From Desulfobacula sp. (GTDB lineage Bacteria; Desulfobacterota; Desulfobacteria; Desulfobacterales; Desulfobacteraceae): 58,554 nucleotides of DNA. This document shows, one piece after another, positions 50,499-58,554 of this stretch. The position numbers were made by a program, and so were the translations under genes. Under the pieces are notes generated by a model. That model was given only the letters and a program-made list of their open reading frames with translations. It was not told the origin of the DNA and did no database searches. Each line of letters begins with the position of its first letter. Position 1 is the first letter of the stretch. The stretch spans positions 1 to 58,554 of the forward strand of contig NZ_JAUWQB010000011.1 in assembly GCF_030611305.1 (NCBI RefSeq), read 5' to 3'.

Positions 50499-51272
50499 AT
50501 GCTTTCATACAAGAATCTGAATTATGAAATCAAGAATCACATAGCCATTATTACTATAAACCACCCGCCGGCCAACACCTGGAATCTTGCAACCATGGAA
50601 GACTTCGAAGATTGCATTGAAAGGGCAAGCACTGATACAGACGTCCGGGTTGTCATTATAACAGGAGGCAAAGAAAAATGTTTTTCTGCAGGTTTTGATG
50701 TCAGTGATGCAGCCAATGCAGACATCATCAGTCCCAAGGGTCGTGAATTATGGCGTAAATTAGACAGGCTTTCAAAACCCACCATAGCCGTCATTAATGG
50801 ACATGCTCTGGGCGGTGGTCTGGAACTTGCTCTGTCATGTCACTTCAGAATCATGGTGGACAACCCAAAGACCATACTCGGCCTCACAGAGCTGAATCTT
50901 GGAATTATTCCGGGATGGGGCGGAACCCAGCGTCTTCCCCGTATTGTGGGAAGAGCTAAAGCTCTTGATATGATTTTTTTCAGTAAAAGGATTAATGTTG
51001 ATGAAGCATTAAAAATAGGACTCATTGACCGGAAAGTCGTTTCAGAATCACTTATGGATGATGCCATTGAATTTGCTGAAAAACTGGCAAATCGTCCTCC
51101 CATAGCAGTGCAGTGGATGCTGGATGCTTTTTCCGCAGGGTTGTATGACGGTCTTGAAAAAGGCCTTGAGATTGAATCCTTGGGAAGTACCGCAGTTCGT
51201 AGCACAGAAGACCGCAATGAAGGTTTCAAGGCCTTTATGGAAAAGCGAAAACCTCAATTCAAGGGCAGGTAG
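50499..51272 (+). CDS. Enoyl-CoA hydratase/isomerase family protein
   Basis: A 257-aa crotonase-fold protein. The oxyanion-hole segments are KCFSAGFDVSDA near residue 60 and NGHALGGGLELALSCH near 100; the catalytic segment is ELNLGIIPGWGGTQRLPR near 130, with a Glu in the first position (TELNLG) and Gly at the second usual Glu site. It hydrates the trans-2-enoyl-CoA or shifts the double bond. Good AGGAG site. It completes a beta-oxidation set in the operon. Confidence 0.9.
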   Translation: MLSYKNLNYEIKNHIAIITINHPPANTWNLATMEDFEDCIERASTDTDVRVVIITGGKEKCFSAGFDVSDAANADIISPKGRELWRKLDRLSKPTIAVINGHALGGGLELALSCHFRIMVDNPKTILGLTELNLGIIPGWGGTQRLPRIVGRAKALDMIFFSKRINVDEALKIGLIDRKVVSESLMDDAIEFAEKLANRPPIAVQWMLDAFSAGLYDGLEKGLEIESLGSTAVRSTEDRNEGFKAFMEKRKPQFKGR

Positions 51273-51335
51273 CTAAAGAAAGAATCAGATTGGTTATTAT
51301 GTATTAAAAATACTTAGGGGGGAAGGGCAACTGTA

Positions 51336-52724
51336 ATGGGAACAACTTTTGCAGAAAGATATGAAAGCAAACTGATTTCCGGAAAAGAAGCAGCCGGTTT
51401 GGTAAAATCGGGTAATCATATTCACCTTGGAGGTGCGGCTAATATAGCAGCAATTATAGATAAATATCTTGCAGATCGGGTAAATGAATTAGAAGATATT
51501 AGAGTTGTTACCTATATAGACACAATAAAATATAAAATCTGTGAAGCAGATCCCGAAGGAAAAGTCTTTAAGTGGTACAGCGGGTTTTTGTTGAGTTCTG
51601 TAAGGCATGTATCAAAACAGCGCGGTATTGGTGTTTATATACCGGAAACATGGCACACCGCTCCAATGGTCTATCGGGAAAAACACCATTTTGATTTTTT
51701 CTTTATTGTTACCTCTCCCATGGATGATAAAGGATATTTCAATTTTGGCCTGACCAGCGGACATAACAGAGCAATTGCAGATGTATCAGATAAAATAGTG
51801 GCGATTGTAAGAAAAGATATGCCTGCGATTAATGGAGGATATGAAGAAAGCCTGCACTTTGATTCTGTGGATTACATTGTAGAAGACAATGAATTTGAGA
51901 CCTTTTGTTTACCTGAAATAGAATCTAAACCCGAAGACAAAATAATAGCAGAAAATATTTTGAACTCAGGATTAATTAAAGATGGTTCCACACTTCAAAT
52001 AGGAATTGGAGGCTTGCCAAATGCTGTTCTTGATTCAATAGCTTCTTCTGGAATAAAGAATTGTGGGCTGCATACTGAAATGCTTACCTCTAAAATGATT
52101 GATTTGATAGAGCAAGGAGTTGTAACAAACAGTGAGAAAAAAGCAGACAGGTTTAAGACCGTATTTACCTTTTGCCTTGGTGATAGAAAGTTATACAATT
52201 ATGCAAATCAGAATGCTGCATTTTCCCTTTTCCCTGTCGATTATACCAATAGCCCTTTGATCATTTCTCAGCAACCAAACATGTTTTCCTTAAACAGTGC
52301 CATAAATGTAGATTTAACCGGACAGGTCGCTTCAGAGCAGATGGTATTCAATGGCAGACCTTACCAAATAAGTGGATCAGGCGGACAATTAGATTTTGTT
52401 ATGGGTACTTTGTTGTCTCAGGATCAAAAAGGGCTCAGTGTCCTTGCGCTGTATTCCACCTACAAAGACACCTCAAGGATACTTCCTTTATTAGAAAAGG
52501 GTTTCAATGTAACTGTTCCAAGAACACTTACACAATATGTGGCTACAGAGTGGGGTGTGGTGAATTTAAGAGGGCTAAGTAACAGCAGCCGGGCAGAGGC
52601 TCTTATTTCAATTGCCCATCCTGATTTTAGAGAAGAATTATTCAAAAAAGCAAATGAATTGGGGCTGATTTCATATACCTCAATAAAAGAAGAGAACAAA
52701 GGAATAGTTTTTCTCAGGCAATAA
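51336..52724 (+). CDS. CoA-transferase (4-hydroxybutyrate/acetyl-CoA hydrolase family)
   Basis: A 462-aa family I-type CoA-transferase of the 4-hydroxybutyrate CoA-transferase/acetyl-CoA hydrolase group. The glycine-rich CoA loop is LQIGIGGLPNAVL near residue 225, the candidate catalytic Glu is in CGLHTEMLTSK near 250, and SGSGGQLDFVMG near 350 is the second signature. It should load CoA from acetyl-CoA or another donor onto the incoming acid, without ATP. GGGGGGAAGGG gives a strong ribosome-binding site. It is followed by a broken DctP copy and the TRAP importer. Confidence 0.9.
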   Translation: MGTTFAERYESKLISGKEAAGLVKSGNHIHLGGAANIAAIIDKYLADRVNELEDIRVVTYIDTIKYKICEADPEGKVFKWYSGFLLSSVRHVSKQRGIGVYIPETWHTAPMVYREKHHFDFFFIVTSPMDDKGYFNFGLTSGHNRAIADVSDKIVAIVRKDMPAINGGYEESLHFDSVDYIVEDNEFETFCLPEIESKPEDKIIAENILNSGLIKDGSTLQIGIGGLPNAVLDSIASSGIKNCGLHTEMLTSKMIDLIEQGVVTNSEKKADRFKTVFTFCLGDRKLYNYANQNAAFSLFPVDYTNSPLIISQQPNMFSLNSAINVDLTGQVASEQMVFNGRPYQISGSGGQLDFVMGTLLSQDQKGLSVLALYSTYKDTSRILPLLEKGFNVTVPRTLTQYVATEWGVVNLRGLSNSSRAEALISIAHPDFREELFKKANELGLISYTSIKEENKGIVFLRQ

Positions 52725-52760
52725 TTATAGTATTTAACTTTAAGAAAAAGAAATTTTGTC

Positions 52761-53003
52761 ATGTACAAACAAGTTTTAAGGCTGATGACAATTTGTGTTG
52801 TGTCTATTTCGTTAATTTTTATGCTGAATGGTGTAGCAGCTGCAAAAGAGGGACTTACTGCAATGCAGCGGGGCATGATAGATGGTTATATCGGTTCAAT
52901 GGTCTACTTTGCAGGCGTTCTTCCTGAAGTAAATGGAGAATGGCTTCCTTTCAGCTGGAAAAATGTTTCTGAAGCTATGGATATTGAAAATAATGCGTTT
53001 TAG
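52761..53003 (+). pseudogene. Collapsed DctP-type binding-protein copy
   Basis: An 80-codon frame with a complete signal peptide (residues 1-27, ending GVAAAKE) joined directly to an internal DctP segment: GMIDGYIGSMVYFAGVLPEV, NGEWLPFSWKNVSEA. The complete DctP downstream has GMIDGYSGSMLYFAGFVPEV at residues 82-101. The region between signal and segment, and everything after, is missing. This is a truncated paralogue, not a functional binding protein, and it sits right upstream of the intact gene. Confidence 0.7.
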
Positions 53004-53087
53004 GATCAGTTTTTAAGTTTTTGTATGGATAAACGGCCCAATGGTTGGGCAGCAAGTACAAATTTTAATCATAAATGGAGGTATCGT

Positions 53088-54104
53088 ATGAAGAAATTTT
53101 CAGGACTTATGATCGGGATGATTGTTTGCGTCATGATGGCGTGGCCGCAGGCCGGGATCGCTAAAACCAAAAAAATAACGATCCAGTGTGCTTATCCTGA
53201 AACCGCGTATGTGGGTCAGAGTACCATTTTTTTTGCAAAGCGCGTCAAAGAACTAACTAAAGGCGAGGTGGATATTAAAGTCTTCTGGCCGGGGCAGCTG
53301 GTCAAGACCAAAGAGGCGTTTGAGTCCGTAAAAACAGGTATGATTGACGGATATTCGGGCAGTATGCTTTATTTTGCCGGATTTGTACCTGAAGTAAACG
53401 CTGAATGGCTTCCCTTTGGTTGGAGTACGCCCCAGGAGGCTTCCGACGTTTATGAAAAATACGGGTGGCTGGAGCTGATGCGGGAAGCAACCCAGAAACA
53501 TGGTGTCCGTTATATCGCTCCGCTTGGTGTGGCGTCCATGGGTTTGATTACCAAAGTTCCAGTGAGAACGGTTGACGATCTGAAGGGCCTTAAGATTCGG
53601 GCAGTTGGAATGGAGGCAAAGATTATTGCTGCCCTTGGCGGATCTGCTGTTGCTGTTTCCGGTGCTGAGCAATATATGGCTTTAAAGCAGGGTGTGGTGG
53701 ATGGAACGGATTATCCTTTCTATACAATAGGGCAATATAAGTTCTATGAAGTCTGTGATTATATCACACGACCCGCCTTGCATACGCCTGGTATGGTAGA
53801 AATTATTATGAATGATGAATCTTATAAATCTCTTTCCGAGGCTAACCAGAAAGCCATTGACCAGGCAGGATGGGAAACATTCCAGAGAACTGTCAAACTC
53901 AATGAAGAATGGGACAAGGAGGCATATGCCGTCTGCAAGGAAAAGAATGTTGAAATTATTGATTTAACACCCGAGGCCCTGGAAGAGTTCCGGGCAAAGA
54001 TCTATCCGCTTTGGGATGAAGTTGCCCAGAAAAGTGATATCAGCAAACGCCTGGTGGACAAGCTTAAAGCGTATCTGAACGATAAGGGAGTTAAAATACA
54101 ATAA
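53088..54104 (+). CDS. TRAP transporter substrate-binding protein DctP
   Basis: About 338 aa. A Sec signal peptide (MKKFSGLMIGMIVCVMMAWP, cleaved after GIA) precedes the DctP-type fold: ITIQCAYPETAYVG, DGYSGSMLYFAGF, LPFGWSTPQEA and the arginine-containing segment LKGLKIRAVG, which in this family holds the substrate carboxylate. It captures an organic acid in the periplasm for the DctQM permease. ATG 53088 has GGAGG upstream; the longer frame from 53025 has no signal at its start. The hairpin at 54114 follows. Confidence 0.92.
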   Translation: MKKFSGLMIGMIVCVMMAWPQAGIAKTKKITIQCAYPETAYVGQSTIFFAKRVKELTKGEVDIKVFWPGQLVKTKEAFESVKTGMIDGYSGSMLYFAGFVPEVNAEWLPFGWSTPQEASDVYEKYGWLELMREATQKHGVRYIAPLGVASMGLITKVPVRTVDDLKGLKIRAVGMEAKIIAALGGSAVAVSGAEQYMALKQGVVDGTDYPFYTIGQYKFYEVCDYITRPALHTPGMVEIIMNDESYKSLSEANQKAIDQAGWETFQRTVKLNEEWDKEAYAVCKEKNVEIIDLTPEALEEFRAKIYPLWDEVAQKSDISKRLVDKLKAYLNDKGVKIQ

Positions 54105-54113
54105 ACATATTGG

Positions 54114-54148
54114 CAGGTTCAACTCTGTTTTAAACAGAGCTGAACCTG
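54114..54148 (+). repeat. Intercistronic hairpin after dctP
   Basis: CAGGTTCA (54114-54121) pairs with TGAACCTG (54141-54148), and the inner CTCTGTTT/AAACAGAG arms also pair. No T-run follows. It could stabilise the dctP message or limit read-through to dctQM, in the same way as the hairpin after the binding-protein gene at 14306. Confidence 0.65.
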
Positions 54149-54173
54149 TCTGAATGACAACGGGAGAAAAAAA

Positions 54174-54689
54174 GTGAAGCGGTTTTGTGATTTCATTGAT
54201 CGAATAAATATTGGGATTGGAAAAATTTCAAGTTTTTTAATCCTGATTCTTGTGGCCATTGTCATGTACGAAGTGGTAAGCCGTTATTTTTTTAATGCGC
54301 CAACCCAGTGGTCCAATGAATTGAGTGAATATCTTCTCACTGGTGTGGTCATGCTGGGAGGTGCGTATTGTCTGGCAGAACATGAACACGTTCGTGTGGA
54401 TATCATCCATCGCAATTTCAGCGACCGGATCCAGGCATGGATTGAAATTTTTACTTTTTTATTGGTGTTGACCTTTGTGACTGCCATTGTCTGGAAAGGA
54501 GGAGAGGCCAGTTACGATGCCTTTATCCATGACAGAAGATCCATGAGTGTCATGGAAATGCCATTGTTCCCCTCCATGGTATTGGTGCCTGTGGGGGCTT
54601 TTCTTTTGGGACTTCAGAGCCTGGCAGGTGCTTTGCGGGCAGTTCTCCAATTGACAGGTTCACAACCCATGGCTAAAAAGGATATCTAA
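54174..54689 (+). CDS. TRAP transporter small permease DctQ
   Basis: 171 aa with four hydrophobic segments (near residues 15-35, 50-68, 88-108 and 130-152). The motif W-S-N-E-L-S-E-Y near 45 and the EHVRVD segment near 65-75 are typical of DctQ. It bridges DctP and the large permease. GTG 54174 has GGGAGA upstream. Confidence 0.9.
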   Translation: MKRFCDFIDRINIGIGKISSFLILILVAIVMYEVVSRYFFNAPTQWSNELSEYLLTGVVMLGGAYCLAEHEHVRVDIIHRNFSDRIQAWIEIFTFLLVLTFVTAIVWKGGEASYDAFIHDRRSMSVMEMPLFPSMVLVPVGAFLLGLQSLAGALRAVLQLTGSQPMAKKDI

Positions 54690-54693
54690 ATTT

Positions 54694-56004
54694 ATGGAAA
54701 CCTGGGTTTTAATGATCATTGTTTTCAGTTCTCTTATATTGCTGCTCTGTTTAGGGGTTCCCATTGCGTTTAGCCTTTGCAGTATTTCAACCATCGGAAT
54801 AATTTTTACCTGGGGTCCCAAAGGACTTCTTCTCCTTTTCAACTCGGCATACGCAGAATCCACCAGTTTTCTTTTGTTGGCGATCCCTTTGTTTGTCTTC
54901 ATGGCAAACATGCTCAAATTCAGCGGCATGGGGGATGACCTGTACGAGGTGGTGTATCGCTGGATGGGCAACGTCCGGGGCGGCTTGGCCCTGGGGACGG
55001 TTGTTATCTGTGCCATCTTTGCCGCCATGGCTGGCATCAGTTCGGTTGCAACCATCAGCATGGGATTGATTGCCCTTCCATCCATGTTATCTCGAGGATA
55101 TCAAAAGGATTTGGCCATCGGCAGTATTGCCGCAGGCGGCGCCCTGGGGATTTTGATTCCTCCTTCCATTATTATGATTCTTTATGGGGCCATGGCGGAA
55201 GTTTCCGTTGGTAAACTGTTTATCGGCGGAATTGTCCCGGGCTTTCTAATGTGCCTTATATTTATGCTCTATATCGCTGTCAGAGCCTTCTTTAACAAGG
55301 ATATCGCGCCCGCCATAAAAGAAAAATTCACCTTTAAGGAAAAACTTATTGTGCTCAAAGGGGTCATTCTTCCCATTGGGTTGGTTTCCCTGGTTCTTGG
55401 TGTGATCTATTTGGGTGTCTGTACCCCGACCGAAGCATCCGCCGTCGGTGCCTTCGGTGCCATGGTATGTGCTTTTATTTACAAGAAACTGACCTGGGGA
55501 AATCTGAAACAATCATTGTGGGCCACCATAAAGATAAATGCCATGGTCTTCTGGCTGATCATCGGTGCCCTTGCATTTACCAATTTCATGGCCTATTCGG
55601 AGATTCAGGGGCTGTTGAAAGCGAGCATTCTTTCCCTGGAATATTCTCCCTGGGTAATTTTGATAGCCATGCAGCTTCTCTTTTTTGTTCTGGGTATGTT
55701 TCTGGATCCGGCAGGGATTATTATGCTGACCACCCCCATATTTGTTCCCATTATCGTTGAGTTGGGATTTGATCCCCTGTGGTTTGGGATACTGTTTGTT
55801 ATCAATATGGAGATGGCATATATTACTCCGCCATTCGGATTCAACCTTTTTATCATGAAAGGGATCGTGCCTCCGGATATAACCATGGCAAACATTTATC
55901 GCGCCATTATCCCCTTTGTGTTTCTCCAGGCCATTTGCCTGATTCTGGTTATGGTGTTTCCAGGCTTGGCAACATGGTTGCCTGAACTTATGATTACAAA
56001 ATGA
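54694..56004 (+). CDS. TRAP transporter large permease DctM
   Basis: A 436-aa permease of the ion-transporter superfamily with about 11-12 hydrophobic segments. Family motifs [18 protein letters not shown] near residue 150 and [18 protein letters not shown] near 330 are clear. It uses the sodium gradient to move the DctP-bound acid into the cell. It starts 5 bp after dctQ, and its stop overlaps the next frame as ATGA. Confidence 0.93.
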   Translation: METWVLMIIVFSSLILLLCLGVPIAFSLCSISTIGIIFTWGPKGLLLLFNSAYAESTSFLLLAIPLFVFMANMLKFSGMGDDLYEVVYRWMGNVRGGLALGTVVICAIFAAMAGISSVATISMGLIALPSMLSRGYQKDLAIGSIAAGGALGILIPPSIIMILYGAMAEVSVGKLFIGGIVPGFLMCLIFMLYIAVRAFFNKDIAPAIKEKFTFKEKLIVLKGVILPIGLVSLVLGVIYLGVCTPTEASAVGAFGAMVCAFIYKKLTWGNLKQSLWATIKINAMVFWLIIGALAFTNFMAYSEIQGLLKASILSLEYSPWVILIAMQLLFFVLGMFLDPAGIIMLTTPIFVPIIVELGFDPLWFGILFVINMEMAYITPPFGFNLFIMKGIVPPDITMANIYRAIIPFVFLQAICLILVMVFPGLATWLPELMITK

Positions 56005-56335
56005 ACGGAGCTCAAATTGTCATAAAAACGGCTGTAGCAGCGGGCATTAAAATATGTTTTGCAAATCCCGGGACAACAGAAATGCCCTTGGTGGCAGCAT
56101 TGGATTCAGTACCTGGCATTCAGGCAAAGTTGGGGCTTTTTGAAGGATGCTGCACCTGGGCTCAGGGCTGGCCAGCTACTGTATCCTGTTTAAAGGACGG
56201 AAAAAAACGCTTATTATTTTAGGAGGCCGTGCCCTGGGAAAAGATCGACGAATAAACTGATTCGCAATGCATTTTGGCGGAGACTATTAGACTATTGTTG
56301 GCGAAGTTTGTCGAAAGGTATTGAAACGTACCTAA
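56001..56335 (+). pseudogene. Decayed acetolactate synthase large-subunit-like gene
   Basis: The frame starts intact as [20 protein letters not shown] then [20 protein letters not shown], the N-terminus of a thiamine-diphosphate enzyme of the acetolactate synthase-like group. After [10 protein letters not shown] it leaves the family pattern (expected CTGAADGYGRMAG). Further on, LIILGGRAL-like words and RLLDYC-like words appear in shifting frames to about 56335, where the middle and end of a 500-plus residue enzyme should be. Large deletions and frameshifts make it inactive. It overlaps the dctM stop. Confidence 0.65.
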
Positions 56336-56406
56336 AAGCCGGTTTTACTTGTACCCATGCCTCATGACAAAAATTAACATGAATAACATGAATAAAAGGG
56401 GTTAAT

Positions 56407-56889
56407 ATCAATACAATCAGCAAAGATTTATCAGGACTTGAGCAACTGCGTTTGAGAGTTAAAGGCATATTACCAGAATCACCTATTTTCAAGGCCATGT
56501 GCATAAAAATAATTACAGCGGAAAAAGGTTTTGTGAAATTGGAAGCAATTCCCGGCCCCCATCATCTGAACGCCATGGGTGTTGTTCAGGGCGGAGTTAC
56601 TGCAAGTATTCTGGATGCAGCAACCGGATGTGCCATTCAAACATTACTTGAGACAGGTATGAGATTTGCCACCATGGATTTGAATGTTAAATACATCAAG
56701 CCAGTTCAGGCAGATGGTTCTATCTTGTTTGCCGAAGGTCGAACCCTTCATGTGTCGAATCGAATTGGTATGGCAGAAGGAACATTAAAAAATAAGAATG
56801 GCAAACTCTATGCCTGTGCTTCAGCCACATGTATGATTTTCAAAAAAAATTCAAGATCTGAAATCACTGCATTAGAATTTACGAATTGA
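56407..56889 (+). CDS. PaaI-type hotdog thioesterase, start codon unclear
   Basis: A hotdog-fold thioesterase of the PaaI/YbgC-like group: GPHHLNAMGVVQGGVTASIL (the Gly-Gly and Asn/Asp catalytic surroundings), then DLNVKYIKPVQADG and GTLKNKNGKLYACASATC. It may release CoA from stuck acyl-CoA intermediates of the pathway. The frame is open from about 56401 but contains no ATG or GTG; the first usual start is TTG 56452, which would cut into the expected N-terminal helix. AAAAGGGG at 56394-56401 is an apparent ribosome-binding site for an unusual ATC 56407 start. A recent start-codon loss is equally possible. Confidence 0.7.
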   Translation: MNTISKDLSGLEQLRLRVKGILPESPIFKAMCIKIITAEKGFVKLEAIPGPHHLNAMGVVQGGVTASILDAATGCAIQTLLETGMRFATMDLNVKYIKPVQADGSILFAEGRTLHVSNRIGMAEGTLKNKNGKLYACASATCMIFKKNSRSEITALEFTN

Positions 56890-58178
56890 AAAACAATAAT
56901 GTAAAAGTTTATTACGGGTGGTTTGTCGTTGGCGGTCTCTTCTGGGTTGCATTCCTCGGTCCCATGGGAAGATATATTCTAACATCCCTGTTCCCTTTCA
57001 TTCTCGATGATCCGGGCTGGTCAAGGCAAACTGTCGGCATTGCCTTTACGATTCATCTCTGGGTATATGCTTTCTTCGCCATTGCGGTTGGGCATATGAT
57101 CGATCGAATCGGGGGAAGAAAAATCATTTTTACCGGCGGAGCACTCATTCTGATCGGGCTTATCTGTTTATCTCAAGTTCAGCACATCTGGCAGTTTTAC
57201 CTGGTTTTTGGAATTATACTCTCGGCAGCAGTTTCCATGACCCATTATATCCCAAATACGACTATTGTCAGAAAATGGTTTGTCAAAAAATCCGGTATCG
57301 CCACGGGGCTGGTGACGGTTGGCACAGGAACTGGATTAGCTGTCCTGACACCGGTGATCAGTTATTTGTGTGCCTACATGGGCTGGCGCACCACCTGTTT
57401 GATATGCGGTTTCGCCATAGGGATTCCGATCATGCTGATTGCCATTTTTGTAGTAAGGGATACGCCTGAAAGTATGGGACTTCTTTCAGATGGAGAAAAG
57501 ACAGCAGAGAACAGATACCGCAATTTACATGAATCGGAAAATGCAGATACACATGGCAGACTGGTTAAGATGACACCGCAACAGGCCATGAGGACAAAAT
57601 CTTTCTGGTATCTTTTTATTGTCTATTCTGTAACCGGCATACCACTACAGGGGATGTTGACACATATGGTCTCCTGGAGTATCGAGATGGGTGTATCATC
57701 GGCAAACTCCGGGATGATTATGCTATCTTTGGGGCTGCCTTCAATTTTAGTTCGAATTTTTGCCGGATGGATGGGGGATCATTTCGGGAAAAAAAAGGTG
57801 CTTGTTTTTTTTAATGTGATATCAATGACAGTATGGATATTCGGGTGGTTTTTCATCAAAGACGTCACGAGTTTTTTTATTTTTGCAGTGCTGCTCGGAT
57901 TTGTTTACAGTGCGCCTTTTGCCCTTTATACTCCTTTTCTGGGGGATCTGTTTGGTAGCTTGTCTGTGGGAACTTTGATGGGCACAATTACATTAGGCCA
58001 TAGCATTATTGGAGGCATAGGACCTTATTTATGGGGCTGGATAGCAGATACAACCGGCTCCTATGCATTGAATTGTATAATATCTGCAGGATGCTATGGA
58101 ATTGTAACGATATTTCTCATAATGATTTATCCTGTCCGGCACAAAGAGCCGCTTACTGCTGCGTCGGATAGTGAATAA
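56886..58178 (+). CDS. MFS transporter, monocarboxylate/OFA-like
   Basis: A 430-aa major facilitator with about 12 hydrophobic segments. AVGHMIDRIGGRKIIF near residue 63 and GWMGDHFGKKKV near 300 are the cytosolic loop motifs. The N-terminus VYYGWFVVGGLFWVAF resembles oxalate/formate and monocarboxylate transporters. TTG 56886 overlaps the preceding stop as TTGA. It may export or import an acid of the same pathway, but it could also be a passenger next to decayed genes. Confidence 0.85.
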   Translation: MKNNNVKVYYGWFVVGGLFWVAFLGPMGRYILTSLFPFILDDPGWSRQTVGIAFTIHLWVYAFFAIAVGHMIDRIGGRKIIFTGGALILIGLICLSQVQHIWQFYLVFGIILSAAVSMTHYIPNTTIVRKWFVKKSGIATGLVTVGTGTGLAVLTPVISYLCAYMGWRTTCLICGFAIGIPIMLIAIFVVRDTPESMGLLSDGEKTAENRYRNLHESENADTHGRLVKMTPQQAMRTKSFWYLFIVYSVTGIPLQGMLTHMVSWSIEMGVSSANSGMIMLSLGLPSILVRIFAGWMGDHFGKKKVLVFFNVISMTVWIFGWFFIKDVTSFFIFAVLLGFVYSAPFALYTPFLGDLFGSLSVGTLMGTITLGHSIIGGIGPYLWGWIADTTGSYALNCIISAGCYGIVTIFLIMIYPVRHKEPLTAASDSE

Positions 58179-58482
58179 ACCTGCTTTTCAAACCAATACC
58201 AAATTAACATCTTCTGAAATCGGCAAGGCAATTGGCAGATCAAGACAGGCCGTTGACTCATATATTGCTGATTTAAGGGCCACAACCCTTTTGGAACTTG
58301 ATCTTAAAATCTTTCATTTAAACCTGCTGGGAATCCTCCAAGACAGGATAGCAAAGAGATTGGGTATTCCTCAAAGAACTTTATCTGACCATTTAGCCCA
58401 AGTTCGTCAAAACAAATTACAGACACCCGTCGGTAGGGAGTCGGTCACTATTTATGGTCACTACTCATTTCGCATTGTATAA
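58171..58482 (+). pseudogene. Fragment of a ParB-like HTH protein
   Basis: A 103-codon frame. LTSSEIGKAIGRSRQAVDSY and RIAKRLGIPQRTLSDHLAQV are two helix-turn-helix-like units of the type found behind the ParB nuclease-like domain in Desulfobacterota. The ParB domain is missing, and after about residue 85 (TPVGRESVTIYGHY) the pattern is lost. GTG 58171 overlaps the MFS stop and is probably accidental, so this is most likely gene debris. Confidence 0.5.
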
Positions 58483-58554
58483 CTTCCTTGGAAGGGGCTC
58501 CTCATTGAGACCCAGCATTCTATAAATATTTTTATGATCCGGTTCTGGGAGACT
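58465..58554 (-). pseudogene. Unidentified reverse-strand C-terminus at the window edge
   Basis: A minus-strand frame enters from the right edge and ends with TGA at 58467-58465: SLPEPDHKNIYRMLGLNEEP then LPRKLYNAK. The composition is protein-like, and the end overlaps the HTH fragment. The family is not recognised; it may be the tail of a mobile-element gene. Confidence 0.3.

Overview
The window reads as chromosome of an anaerobic, moderately AT-rich Desulfobacterota bacterium, probably a Desulfobacteraceae-type sulfate reducer (Desulfobacula/Desulfobacter-like). This is inferred from gene content: LL-diaminopimelate aminotransferase, twin MoeA genes, ADP-forming acyl-CoA synthetase, sigma-54-controlled fatty/aromatic acid type beta-oxidation, TRAP transport and DUF2284 proteins. 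No rRNA, tRNA, CRISPR array or prophage was seen.

Layout. (1) 1-150 is the 3' end of an IS200/IS605 element. (2) 199-2760 holds a SAM methyltransferase, a metallo-beta-lactamase-fold hydrolase and two cysteine-rich metal-binding proteins. (3) 2868-6822 holds a large double-receiver PEP/pyruvate-binding (PPDK-N) protein converging on a threonine dehydratase/serine racemase-like enzyme. (4) 7013-22955 is a catabolic island: proline racemase-like epimerase, YtcJ-type amidohydrolase, PAS sigma-54 activator, a sigma-54 promoter, a Pot-type ABC importer with a Tat-exported binding protein, a small unknown protein, a double-length KamA-like radical SAM protein whose second half has lost the cluster cysteines and the PLP lysine, a cytosolic M23-like protein, a PLP aminotransferase and an ADP-forming acyl-CoA synthetase. 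The likely logic is import of an amino or imino acid derivative, ring/amide opening and epimerisation, amino-group migration, transamination, CoA activation and ATP gain. The substrate cannot be read from the sequence. (5) 23008-39940 is mainly housekeeping: M16C protease with a winged-helix partner, rsmA, dapL, two moeA paralogues (the second fused to a periplasmic-binding-like domain), an OmpA/vWA lipoprotein, uppP, a phosphohexomutase, a UvrD helicase, an MFS transporter and a K+ channel. (6) 40040-40850 is an intact IS200/IS605 copy beside a gene relic.

(7) 40977-56889 is a second sigma-54-controlled catabolic island: a divergent activator, a -24/-12 promoter, 3-hydroxyacyl-CoA dehydrogenase, three acyl-CoA dehydrogenases, two thiolases, enoyl-CoA hydratase, a CoA-transferase, a DctPQM TRAP importer and a PaaI-type thioesterase. 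It looks like uptake, CoA activation and beta-oxidation of a carboxylic acid. Electron-transfer flavoprotein genes are not in the window. This island carries visible decay: a collapsed second DctP copy and a broken acetolactate-synthase-like gene. (8) 56886-58554 holds an MFS transporter and then gene debris (a ParB-like HTH fragment and an unidentified reverse-strand tail).

The most unusual items are the tandem active/inactive KamA-like protein in its sigma-54 island, the matching intercistronic hairpins directly after both solute-binding-protein genes, the 28-bp perfect inverted repeat between the two moeA genes, and the TnpA leader hairpin that reaches into the start codon.
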